From: Chloroflexota bacterium
GTDB lineage: Bacteria > Chloroflexota > Dehalococcoidia > Dehalococcoidales > Fen-1064
Length of the DNA stretch: 12,065 nt
Direction of reading: 5' to 3'
Assembly: GCA_026389745.1 (NCBI GenBank)
Contig: JAPLHG010000054.1
Coordinates: forward strand, 1-12,065
Shown here one piece after another: positions 1 to 6,452 of this stretch (position 1 is its first letter; every line of letters begins with the position of its first letter). A model generated the notes under the pieces. The model worked only from the letters and a program-made list of their open reading frames with translations, was not told the origin of the DNA and made no database searches. A program made the translations under genes and the position numbers.

Positions 1-462
1 GATGCTGTTAACCACACGTTTATGGTCAAATATCCTGCCCTGAATTGAATTGGCACTTCCTAAAAATGTAGAAAAGGCGAGATCAATAGAATGAGGCCAA
101 AAGCCTTGGTTCCTGGGAATTGTTTTGCCCCCTACGCCAACGATGTCATCATGGAATTCGTTTACTAGATTATGTAACCAGTCTTTATGAGGAATACATG
201 ATGCATCAGTAAAGGCAACATATTCGCCTTCTGCGTTGTCTATTCCAACCTGCCTAGCTCCGCCTCTAGTATGGCAATCCTCATAAACAACTTTGACGGG
301 GAATTTTTTCGCATTTTCAACAGTGCCATCGGTAGAATGACCATCAACGACAATTATTTCAAATGGTATTATAGATTGGTTCAAAAGAGCATCCAAACAA
401 GTGCTGATTTTGTCAGCTTCATTATATGCCGGAATAATTACTGATATTTTGGGATTATTCAT
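1..462 (-). CDS. GT2 family glycosyltransferase, C-terminus beyond window edge
   Basis: The complement of the first 462 bases is open from an ATG at 460-462 to the left edge, giving 154 residues of the N-terminal catalytic domain. It starts MNNPKISVIIPAYNEADKIS, followed by IIVVDGHSTDGT (nucleotide-sugar binding loop) and GARQVGIDNAEGEYVAFTDA around residues 70-90, the usual GT-A order. The acidic metal-binding DxD is represented by TDAS. Such enzymes move a sugar from a nucleotide-sugar to a lipid or glycan acceptor at the cytoplasmic membrane; the substrate cannot be told. An AAGG ribosome binding site lies about 7 bases before the ATG. It is the last gene of the minus-strand surface-glycan stretch in this window. 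The end is missing because of the window, not because of visible damage. Family call is secure, specificity unknown. Confidence 0.88.
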   Translation of the reverse strand, partial: MNNPKISVIIPAYNEADKISTCLDALLNQSIIPFEIIVVDGHSTDGTVENAKKFPVKVVYEDCHTRGGARQVGIDNAEGEYVAFTDASCIPHKDWLHNLVNEFHDDIVGVGGKTIPRNQGFWPHSIDLAFSTFLGSANSIQGRIFDHKRVVNSI

Positions 463-656
463 GTTATGACCTTAATACCTAATAGTTATAATGATATCAA
501 CTCAATGATCATCTAAAAACAAAATATTTTTCGCTAGAACTATTTTATTAAGACCGACAATCAGTCTGACCACCTTGTCGGAACAGTTCTCAACCTGGTA
601 ATTATATAGACAATATCTTTATATTTCATAATGAGTCTTTCATAAAAACGATTTGT
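463..656. other. Non-coding gap with an inverted repeat
   Basis: No convincing gene. A 7-bp perfect inverted repeat (CCGACAA at 554-560, TTGTCGG at 575-581) has TCAGTCTGA at 561-569 nested inside it. It could fold as a hairpin in the minus-strand transcript after the broken epimerase, but no clear U-run follows on that strand, so calling it a terminator would be a guess. A short open stretch on the complement (MKYKDIVYIITRLRTV, from about 632) is closed by a stop and resembles nothing I know. Confidence 0.4.
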
Positions 657-1090
657 CTAATATTCAACGTCTTTGATAATATTACTCCAGTTTTCCGCAA
701 ACCAGCTATACACTTCCTTCACACCATCCTCAAACTTCTTTTGAGGTTCATAATCCAATAACTTATTCGCTTTATCTATGGAAGAAAGCAGCCTAGTCTT
801 AACATCCCAATCCCTCCGGGGAACAAACTGGATACCGGCTTTATTCCCAGTAGTTTCATTGACCAGATTGGCCATATAGCTTACTCTGTGTTCTTTCCAG
901 AGCCGAGATTAAAAGCTTCCCCGATGGCTTTTTCTTCTATACCCATCGCCAGTAATCCACGTACTACGTCATCAACATAGGCCCAATCCCTAGTCTCAGT
1001 ACCATCGCCGGTTATCGGTAAAGCCTGACCATTCATTGCACAGTACATAAAATTCGGAATTACATTACGGTATTTACCCGGTACCTCTCC
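657..1090 (-). pseudogene. 3' part of an NAD-dependent epimerase/dehydratase, frameshifted and headless
   Basis: Two reading frames together spell the C-terminal ~145 residues of an extended SDR sugar epimerase/dehydratase. The first segment (about 1090-884) has EVPGKYRNVIPNFM, ITGDGTETRDWAYVDDVVRG and EAFNLGSGKNTE. The second (ending at 657) has MANLVNETTGNKAGI and continues to the family's C-terminal helix (KFEDGVKEVYSWFAENW). Between them GAG is followed at once by TAA (881-883). Adding one G restores GAG GTA AGC TAT ATG, i.e. TEVSYMANLV, as expected for the family. The Rossmann N-terminus with GxxGxxG and the SYK catalytic residues is absent: upstream sequence switches to wecB. A product cannot bind NAD, so the gene is dead even if the frameshift is a sequencing error. 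Confidence 0.85.
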
Positions 1091-1368
1091 CTGGACCAAA
1101 GTTACATCCGATTTTTCAGACGTAAGAACTTTTCAATACCGATTAGTATTTTAGCCGTTTGTTCCGCATGAGAAGCGGAGCCGACTTCCAAGTTATATTT
1201 GGCCGCTGGGAGCTTCAGTTGATCGAAGAAGACCCTGTCCATGTTATAGGAATAATGCTGACCTGTATGCACAATAAAGTAGTCAGCATCTTTTCCCCCT
1301 AATCCTCTTATAACTGGGGACATTTTTGTTATTTCTGGCCGGGTCCCCAATACCACTGAAATTTTCAA
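1088..1368 (-). pseudogene. wecB: 5' quarter of UDP-GlcNAc 2-epimerase (wecB), frameshifted and fused to another gene
   Basis: The TTG start at 1366-1368 follows the stop of the upstream GT2 gene by one base, with an AGGTG ribosome binding site, as in a coupled operon. The product begins MKISVVLGTRPEITKMSPVI and continues HTGQHYSYNMDRVFFDQL and SHAEQTAKILIGIEK, the N-terminal Rossmann half of non-hydrolysing UDP-GlcNAc 2-epimerase (UDP-GlcNAc to UDP-ManNAc). In the run at 1130-1133 the frame is lost and reaches a stop at 1102. Adding one A gives IEKVLTSEKSDVTLVQG, the family's next segment. Right after VQG, where the family continues into an aspartate-threonine-asparagine stretch, the sequence becomes EVPGKYRN of an unrelated epimerase. 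Only about 94 of the ~370 residues remain; the catalytic C-terminal half is gone. Confidence 0.87.
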
Positions 1369-1369
1369 A

Positions 1370-2104
1370 TTAGTTCACCTTTTTGAAAGCATACTTTAAT
1401 CGGATTTTAATCACTGAAAAAGCCACGCTCATACCATGAAAAATAGCTTTGGTATTAAGATGTGAATTATTGTTTTCATACGAGCAGGTGATGGGTATCT
1501 CTTGAATCCGGTGGTTCTTTTTCCGGAGTTTTTCCAGAATCTCAATGCCGCTGCTCATGCCGTTTTCTGAAATCAACATGTTTTTAATTATTTTTTTGTT
1601 ATAGGCTCTGAAACCACTCTGTGAATCACTGACTTTTGTTTTTGAACCGATGTTCCAGAGAAAAGTGATTACTCCAATACCAAATTTCCGGTAGCCAGGC
1701 ATCTTCTGTTTTCCATCTATAAATCTAGAGCCAATCACCAAATCAGCTTTATCAAGCATTATCGGAGATAAAAGCTGAGATATTTCATCCGGGTTATGCT
1801 GGCCGTCACCATCAATGATTACAAGAATATCCGCATCCTGGGATCTACCCGCTTCAAAACATGAGCGCAGCGCGCCGCCATAGCCTTTGTTTTGAGGGTG
1901 TTTAACCACCTTAACTCCAGCTTTTCTGGCAATTTCTGCCGTCTTATCTGTTGAGCCATCATCAATAACTATTACTTCATCTACATGTTTTTTGGTTTTG
2001 GCTACTACATCTGCAATATGATCCTGGGTATTAAAGGAGGGAATAGCTGCCACAATTTTAAGTTTAGTTTCTTTAGACACGCTTATTGTAATTTTATTAG
2101 GCAC
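1370..2104 (-). CDS. DPM1/DPG-synthase-like GT2 glycosyltransferase
   Basis: A 244-residue protein of the dolichyl/polyprenyl-phosphate sugar synthase type, which transfers a sugar from a nucleotide-sugar to a lipid phosphate carrier. Visible are the N-terminal strand KIVAAIPSFN (16-25), VIDDGSTDKT (46-55), NKGYGGALRSC (72-82), the metal-binding DGDGQH (98-103) and SDSQSGFRAYN (159-169), all in the expected order. No long hydrophobic C-terminal tail is present, so it is the short soluble or peripheral form. The start is GTG at 2102-2104, right after the stop of the preceding epimerase, with AAAGGAGC inside that gene's last codons; translation is probably coupled. Its stop is one base from the wecB remnant, so the three were one operon. 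Acceptor and sugar cannot be read from sequence. Confidence 0.92.
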   Translation of the reverse strand: MPNKITISVSKETKLKIVAAIPSFNTQDHIADVVAKTKKHVDEVIVIDDGSTDKTAEIARKAGVKVVKHPQNKGYGGALRSCFEAGRSQDADILVIIDGDGQHNPDEISQLLSPIMLDKADLVIGSRFIDGKQKMPGYRKFGIGVITFLWNIGSKTKVSDSQSGFRAYNKKIIKNMLISENGMSSGIEILEKLRKKNHRIQEIPITCSYENNNSHLNTKAIFHGMSVAFSVIKIRLKYAFKKVN

Positions 2105-3139
2105 CTAAGCTCCTTTTAAAAGGTTATTGCCAAAACTCTTGATGGTCTCTATGACACCTTTTTCAATATTGTATTGAGGGTTGTAGCCGAATGAACGCGC
2201 CCGGCTGATATCCGCTAGACTGTGTTTAACATCCCCAGCTCTGGTTTTTTCATATTCGGGTTTTATCTCGGGCCTATTCAGTATTTTTAATATCATCTGA
2301 GTGAGCTGATTTAGGGTAATTTTCTCTCCGCGACCGATATTAAAGACGCCATTGGCCTGGCTCTCTGCTGCCTGGATATTAGCCGCAACTACATCTTTCA
2401 CGAAAGTAAAATCCCGGGATTGTTCGCCATCGCCGAAGATAACAGGGGATTTGCCTGCTGTAATACTCTGGATGAACTTGGGGATCACCGCCGCATACTG
2501 GGAATCCGGATTCTGGCGAGGACCGTAGACATTAAAATACCTGAGACAGGCGGTGGGCAGACCGTAGACTTTATTAAATACCACACAGTAATGTTCCGCT
2601 GCCATCTTGTTTACAGCATAAGGCGACTGAGGGTCGGGCGTCATATCCTCTTTCTCGGGTAGAGTGGCGGTATCACCGTAAACTGAGGAGGAAGAGGCAA
2701 ATACTACTTTTTTAACCATATTGTCCCTGGCGGCTATCAATACATTTAAAGTGCCCGTGACATTGGCTTCATGTGAGGACATTGGATTATCTATGCTGCG
2801 GGGCACGCTGGGGATTGCCGCTTCATGAAATATATAATCCACACCTGAGAATATCTTTTGCAGGAGGGGTAAATCAGTGATGCTGCCCTGGATGAAATCA
2901 ACTTGCGAGTTTCCAGTTTCCAGTTCGCAGTTCCCGGTCACGTTAGGGGATACCAAGTATTGAATACCCAGGAGATGTTTGATATTTTCTTTTCTTCCAG
3001 TGGACAGATTATCCAGTATCGTCACCTGCCAGCCGCGATTGACACATTCATCTGCTATGTGGGAACCGATGAAACCAGCGCCGCCGGTGACTACTACTTT
3101 GATTGTCTTTGAGTTACTAGCCATAATACTCTTTTTCAT
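2105..3139 (-). CDS. UDP-hexose/UDP-HexNAc 4-epimerase-like extended SDR
   Basis: An intact 344-residue NAD-dependent sugar epimerase. The NAD motif GGAGFIGS is at 19-26, the active-site serine segment ASSSSVYG at 148-155, and the catalytic Tyr174/Lys178 pair in YAVNK. LRYFNVYGPRQ (199-209) and FGDGEQSRDFTFVKDV are typical of the WbpP/GalE-like subgroup that interconverts UDP-GlcNAc and UDP-GalNAc or UDP-Glc and UDP-Gal. The ATG at 3139 is preceded by GAGGGGGTGG; an internal ATG at codon 6 is a weaker alternative. Residues about 58-79 form an insertion encoded by a short DNA repeat (separate entry); related proteins go from the HLL region almost directly to the V(D/E)FIQGSI strand. The UDP-GlcNAc made by the glm block upstream is a likely substrate source, but exact substrate is not decided by the sequence. 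Confidence 0.92.
   Translation of the reverse strand: MKKSIMASNSKTIKVVVTGGAGFIGSHIADECVNRGWQVTILDNLSTGRKENIKHLLGIQYLVSPNVTGNCELETGNSQVDFIQGSITDLPLLQKIFSGVDYIFHEAAIPSVPRSIDNPMSSHEANVTGTLNVLIAARDNMVKKVVFASSSSVYGDTATLPEKEDMTPDPQSPYAVNKMAAEHYCVVFNKVYGLPTACLRYFNVYGPRQNPDSQYAAVIPKFIQSITAGKSPVIFGDGEQSRDFTFVKDVVAANIQAAESQANGVFNIGRGEKITLNQLTQMILKILNRPEIKPEYEKTRAGDVKHSLADISRARSFGYNPQYNIEKGVIETIKSFGNNLLKGA
2903..2968. repeat. In-frame repeat insert inside the epimerase, with 7-bp tandem units
   Basis: Plus-strand bases 2908-2935 read as four 7-base units: AGTTTCC, AGTTTCC, AGTTCGC, AGTTCCC. TGCGA (2904-2908) and TCGCA (2925-2929) form short inverted ends. In the protein this region (residues about 58-79) gives SPNVTGNCELETGNSQ, low-complexity and absent from the family pattern as I know it. 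It keeps the reading frame and sits on the surface loop after the second Rossmann strand, so it may be tolerated. Confidence 0.6.
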
Positions 3140-3263
3140 TCCACCCCCTCTCTTTTATTCTCTCCCTCTGGAGGGAGCGAGTGAGGTGGTCCCCGTCATT
3201 AGGACAGCAAAGGGGCTAAGTCAAGGTAGTGTCCTGCGGCTTTCATGGTACCCAGTGTTAAGG
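3140..3263 (-). promoter_or_regulatory. Putative untranslated leader of the epimerase operon with two inverted repeats
   Basis: If transcription starts after the extended -10 box at 3264-3272, about 115 bases precede the epimerase ATG. They contain CTCCCTC (3162-3168) and GAGGGAG (3171-3177), a perfect 7-bp dyad with a 2-base centre close to the ribosome binding site, and AGGACA (3201-3206) facing TGTCCT (3230-3235). A 15-codon frame (MKAAGHYLDLAPLLS, 3199-3246) lies inside without a clear ribosome binding site. The CTCCCTC/GAGGGAG block could equally be a dispersed intergenic repeat. Confidence 0.35.
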
Positions 3264-3272
3264 ATTATATCA
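3264..3272 (-). promoter_or_regulatory. Extended -10 promoter element
   Basis: The complement reads TATGATATAAT here, matching the TRTGnTATAAT extended -10 consensus exactly. No good -35 box lies 16-18 bases upstream, which extended -10 promoters do not need. It points at the epimerase-GT2-wecB operon. Confidence 0.5.
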
Positions 3273-3371
3273 TACTACAAAACTTAAGTATTTGAAGTAG
3301 TCGACGAAGTTGGCAATAATCCGTTCCATCTCCAGCGAGGTCAGGTGAAGGTTAATAGTGTATTTAATAAT
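3273..3371 (-). other. Open same-frame stretch after glmS, unassigned
   Basis: Beyond the glmS stop the same frame stays open for about 32 codons (IIKYTINLHLTSLEMERIIANFVDYF and on) to a TGA at 3270-3272. The composition looks protein-like, with an amphipathic pattern, but there is no ribosome binding site and I do not recognise it. No U-tract terminator for glmS is visible here. Confidence 0.2.
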
Positions 3372-5144
3372 TTACTTTACAGTAACTGATTTTGCCAAAT
3401 TGCGGGGTTTGTCAGGGTCCAATCCTCTAGCGAGCGCCGAGTGATAGGCTAGTAGTTGGAGGGGAATTGTTGTGACTAGCGGATAGAGTACCTCGTCAAC
3501 CTTTGAGATCATAATACAATCATTGAAAACCGACTCAGCTGAATTCGAAATCCCGATAATATGTGCACCACGAGCTTTTGCTTCCATGATGTTAGTGATG
3601 GTATCGGTGAATGTGTAATCCGTAGGGCAGATAACTACTACGGGTGTGCCATTATCAATCAGAGCCAAAGTACCATGTTTTAGTTCTCCTGCCGGCATAC
3701 CCTCGGCATGAACGTAGCTAATTTCCTTTAGTTTTAAAGCTCCCTCTCCAGCCATGGCGAAATTAATTCCTCTCGCGAGAAAATAAAAATCCTCTCTTTC
3801 CTTTAACCTATTTGCGATGCCGGGTATACGCGAGGAGTGACGAGGTAAATCAGCCTCAACCAAATCTGACACGTCTCTCAGCATTCCCCGCCCCTTTTCG
3901 AGAGTGCCATCCATCGCGAACGCGAGTAAATATAACAAACAGAGTTCTGCCATAAATGATTTTGTGGCAGCGACTCCGATTTCAGGCCCACCATTGAGGC
4001 ATAGTACCTTATCACTCATTCTAGCCAGAGATGAACCCGCTACATTCACCAGAGAAAATACTGTGGCTCCATTAGTTTTGGCCTGTTTAACTCCATCTAA
4101 CACATCGGCCGTTTCTCCGCTTTGTGAAAGTGCAATCACCAACGTCCTCTTATCAACTGACTCAGAGAAATAGCCAAATTCTGAGCCCAATATTACATCA
4201 CTAAAGACGTGACCGATCTTGGAAAAAGCGTAACGGCCAATAAGAGCTGCGTTTCGAGAGCTGCCACAGCCAACGAACACAACCTGTCGAGCTCTTAGGA
4301 TCTCGATAGCCATACGGTTTATCAGATTGTTATCCTGCATGATTGACTGTCGTATAACTTGTGGCTGTTCTTCGATTTCCTTGAGCATGTAGTAATCGTA
4401 ATTGCCCTTGGTTCCTGCTTTCCATTCCCATTGTATTTGGGTGACTTTCTGGGTTAGTTCTTCGTGATCTTCGTTATAAACGGTCACTTTATCTTTAGTA
4501 ATGACAGCCCTTTCATTGTCTTCAAGAAAGATGACATTTTTGGTGTATGGTAAGAAGGATAGAGCATCACTACCGATATAGTTACTTTTTACCCCCAGCC
4601 CGATAACGAGAGGACTTTCTTTCCTGACCGCAACCACTTTCTCCGGTTCCAGCATCGATACTGCGAGGATGGCGTAGGATCCTTTAAGTTCTCTGGCGGC
4701 CGCGAAAACAGCCCGTTCAAATGTCAAACCGGAATCTATATATTCACGAATAAGGTGCGGGATCACTTCGGTATCCGTATCCGAAATAAATTTATATTTT
4801 CTCGAGAGCCGTGCTCTTAGTTCTACGCAATTTTCAATGATACCGTTATGCACTACGGCGATCTGGTTTTTGTCATCGCAATGCGGATGAGCATTTTCCT
4901 TGGTCACTCCCCCGTGAGTTGCCCACCTCGTATGGCCAATACCGACGTGTCCTACAAGGGTATCAATTTTACATGCTTTAATGACATCGGCGAGTTTGCC
5001 TTTATCTTTGGCCAGGATGATGATCCCATCGTTGAGAATGGCCACACCGGCCGAATCATAGCCGCGGTACTCCAGCCTGGCAAGCGCGCCGGATAATACA
5101 GCCGCCGCTGGTTCGTCGCCGACATAACCAATCAAACCACACAT
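3372..5144 (-). CDS. glmS: Glutamine-fructose-6-phosphate aminotransferase (isomerising)
   Basis: This cytoplasmic enzyme makes glucosamine-6-phosphate from fructose-6-phosphate and glutamine, the committed step to UDP-GlcNAc. The 590 residues have the full order: N-terminal class II glutaminase with nucleophile Cys2 (MCGLIGYVG), YRGYDSAG (27-34), GHTRWATHG (70-78) and HNGIIEN (99-105); then two SIS sugar-isomerase domains with FVGCGSSRNAA and SQSGETADVLDG in the first, and KLKEISYVHAEGM and ELKHGTLALI in the second; and the C-terminal PRNLAKSVTV tail that closes the active site. The length is slightly under the E. coli 609. ATG at 5144 has AGGAG 9 bases upstream and must be the start because Cys2 has to follow the initiator. 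A strong separate promoter and a dyad precede it. I see no glmS ribozyme, which would need more room than the 84-base gap. Confidence 0.98.
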   Translation of the reverse strand: MCGLIGYVGDEPAAAVLSGALARLEYRGYDSAGVAILNDGIIILAKDKGKLADVIKACKIDTLVGHVGIGHTRWATHGGVTKENAHPHCDDKNQIAVVHNGIIENCVELRARLSRKYKFISDTDTEVIPHLIREYIDSGLTFERAVFAAARELKGSYAILAVSMLEPEKVVAVRKESPLVIGLGVKSNYIGSDALSFLPYTKNVIFLEDNERAVITKDKVTVYNEDHEELTQKVTQIQWEWKAGTKGNYDYYMLKEIEEQPQVIRQSIMQDNNLINRMAIEILRARQVVFVGCGSSRNAALIGRYAFSKIGHVFSDVILGSEFGYFSESVDKRTLVIALSQSGETADVLDGVKQAKTNGATVFSLVNVAGSSLARMSDKVLCLNGGPEIGVAATKSFMAELCLLYLLAFAMDGTLEKGRGMLRDVSDLVEADLPRHSSRIPGIANRLKEREDFYFLARGINFAMAGEGALKLKEISYVHAEGMPAGELKHGTLALIDNGTPVVVICPTDYTFTDTITNIMEAKARGAHIIGISNSAESVFNDCIMISKVDEVLYPLVTTIPLQLLAYHSALARGLDPDKPRNLAKSVTVK

Positions 5145-5186
5145 GAAATCACTCCTACCTTAATAGAATTAAATGACAAAAACTAT

Positions 5187-5207
5187 TAACAAATGTTAAA
5201 TTTGTTA
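5187..5207. promoter_or_regulatory. Dyad at the glmS transcription start, candidate operator
   Basis: TAACAAAT (5187-5194), five bases, then ATTTGTTA (5200-5207) make a perfect 8-bp inverted repeat. It begins only a few bases after the expected start of transcription from the promoter at 5218-5246, where a repressor would block initiation. A weak A/U-rich hairpin in the 5' leader is the alternative. Confidence 0.45.
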
Positions 5208-5217
5208 GAATGTGTCT

Positions 5218-5246
5218 ATAATATTGTATTAAATATCCTTTGTCAA
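5218..5246 (-). promoter_or_regulatory. Sigma70-type promoter for glmS
   Basis: On the complement, TTGACA (5241-5246), a 17-base spacer and TATTAT (5218-5223) form a nearly perfect sigma70 promoter. The -35 box lies within the last codons of the glmU-like gene. This allows glmS to be expressed apart from glmM-glmU. Confidence 0.75.
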
Positions 5247-6452
5247 CACAGTTGACGGCTGGATAATTGAACCGGGGCTAATTTTTACTCCCGGCATGAG
5301 GCTGACATTGATGCCGGTCCGGCAGTTATTGCCGATGATAGCTCCCAATTTATTCAAGCCCGTATCCAAGGGTTTGTGGTTAACTCGGACCCGGATATTC
5401 TTTTCAGAAAAGAGCCAGTTAGCAGTGATCGTCCCGGCGCCGAAGTTACAGTGCTCACCAACTACCGAATCACCGATGTAATTCATATGGAACCAGCAGC
5501 CTGCATCGATATACGATCCTTTAATTTCTGTACCAAAACCGACAACGCAATTAGCCCCCAGGTGACTATAATCCCTTATGAGAGTACTGTTGCCAACGAT
5601 GGTTCCGGGACCGATGTAAACCGGACCGCGCACGACCGCATTCTCCAGAACCCGGGCATTATCTTCGATAATGACCTTCCCGTCGATCACCGCCCGGTCT
5701 GAGATCTGAGCCGTGGGTGAAATATGTCCTTCTGCACGGTCGAGATAATAACGGACCCTGTTCAATATTTGCCAGGGGTATTTGATTGCCTGCCAACCAT
5801 CTGAGTAGGGGACAACACGGATGTGTTGTCCGTTTTTACACATGGCTCCGAGGGCTTGCTCGTAGGCGTCATCGCAGTTTGTTTGCACACCGGAGATTTC
5901 TTTAAGCAGCGCCTTGGGGTCACGATGATAATGGACTAGCAGGTTGACCATATCGGAAGGTTCATTACCTTCACCCGGTTTCTCCACAATATCTGTCAGT
6001 TCCCCGCGCTCATTGGTAACCAGATAACCTCCCGGGAAATATTCTTTCACCTTATAACCCAGGATGCAGCTATCAGCCTTATTTTTCCCCTGGCCAGCCA
6101 ATAAAGCATTATAAGCCGTCATTTCGAAGATGTCATTGGGGTTAACGATAATCAATTCACTATCCAACAGATGGGCGGCACTATCGAGGGCATGGGCAAT
6201 GCCCAGTGGTTTTTCTTGTCGTACATACTCAAAGGAAATTCCGGGAGAAGAGTCGGTTATCTGCCTGATTTTCTCTTCATTTTGGGGGTGACATACTATA
6301 ATTACTTTTTTCAATCCAGCTTTATAAACTAGACCAAGTTGGTGTTCCAGCAGTGTTTTTCCCAAGAATTTAAATAGGAATTTATCTTCGGTCAAGGGTA
6401 ACATCCGCTTCCCGACGCCACCGCAGAGAAACAATACTTTAATATCCGTCAT
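5229..6452 (-). CDS. glmU: GlmU-like bifunctional nucleotidylyltransferase/acyltransferase
   Basis: A 407-residue two-domain protein. The N-terminal pyrophosphorylase has LCGGVGKRMLPLT (9-21), the lysine-bearing segment to LGKTLLEH (30-37), QEKPLGIAHAL (79-89), the metal-site region NPNDIFE (104-110) and EKPG (157-160). From about 247 onward hexapeptide repeats form a left-handed beta-helix containing FHMNYIGDSVVGE (321-333) and NFGAGTITANW (336-346), the acetyltransferase signature. It should convert GlcN-1-P with acetyl-CoA and UTP to UDP-GlcNAc. At 407 residues it is shorter than E. coli GlmU (456), like the archaeal Sulfolobus-type sugar-1-P nucleotidylyltransferases, whose substrate range is broad. 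The ATG overlaps the glmM-like stop as ATGA, indicating translational coupling. The proline usual beside the signature lysine is Phe (LFKF), so the exact nucleotide-sugar is less sure than the fold. Confidence 0.88.
   Translation of the reverse strand: MTDIKVLFLCGGVGKRMLPLTEDKFLFKFLGKTLLEHQLGLVYKAGLKKVIIVCHPQNEEKIRQITDSSPGISFEYVRQEKPLGIAHALDSAAHLLDSELIIVNPNDIFEMTAYNALLAGQGKNKADSCILGYKVKEYFPGGYLVTNERGELTDIVEKPGEGNEPSDMVNLLVHYHRDPKALLKEISGVQTNCDDAYEQALGAMCKNGQHIRVVPYSDGWQAIKYPWQILNRVRYYLDRAEGHISPTAQISDRAVIDGKVIIEDNARVLENAVVRGPVYIGPGTIVGNSTLIRDYSHLGANCVVGFGTEIKGSYIDAGCWFHMNYIGDSVVGEHCNFGAGTITANWLFSEKNIRVRVNHKPLDTGLNKLGAIIGNNCRTGINVSLMPGVKISPGSIIQPSTVLTKDI

Noticed and set aside
2908..2935. CRISPR-like array
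   Set aside because: Units are 7 bases, contiguous without spacers and inside a coding frame.
5145..5228. glmS ribozyme/riboswitch
   Set aside because: The glmS-glmU gap is 84 bases, A/T-rich and occupied by promoter and dyad; the ribozyme core is about twice as long and none of its features are seen.
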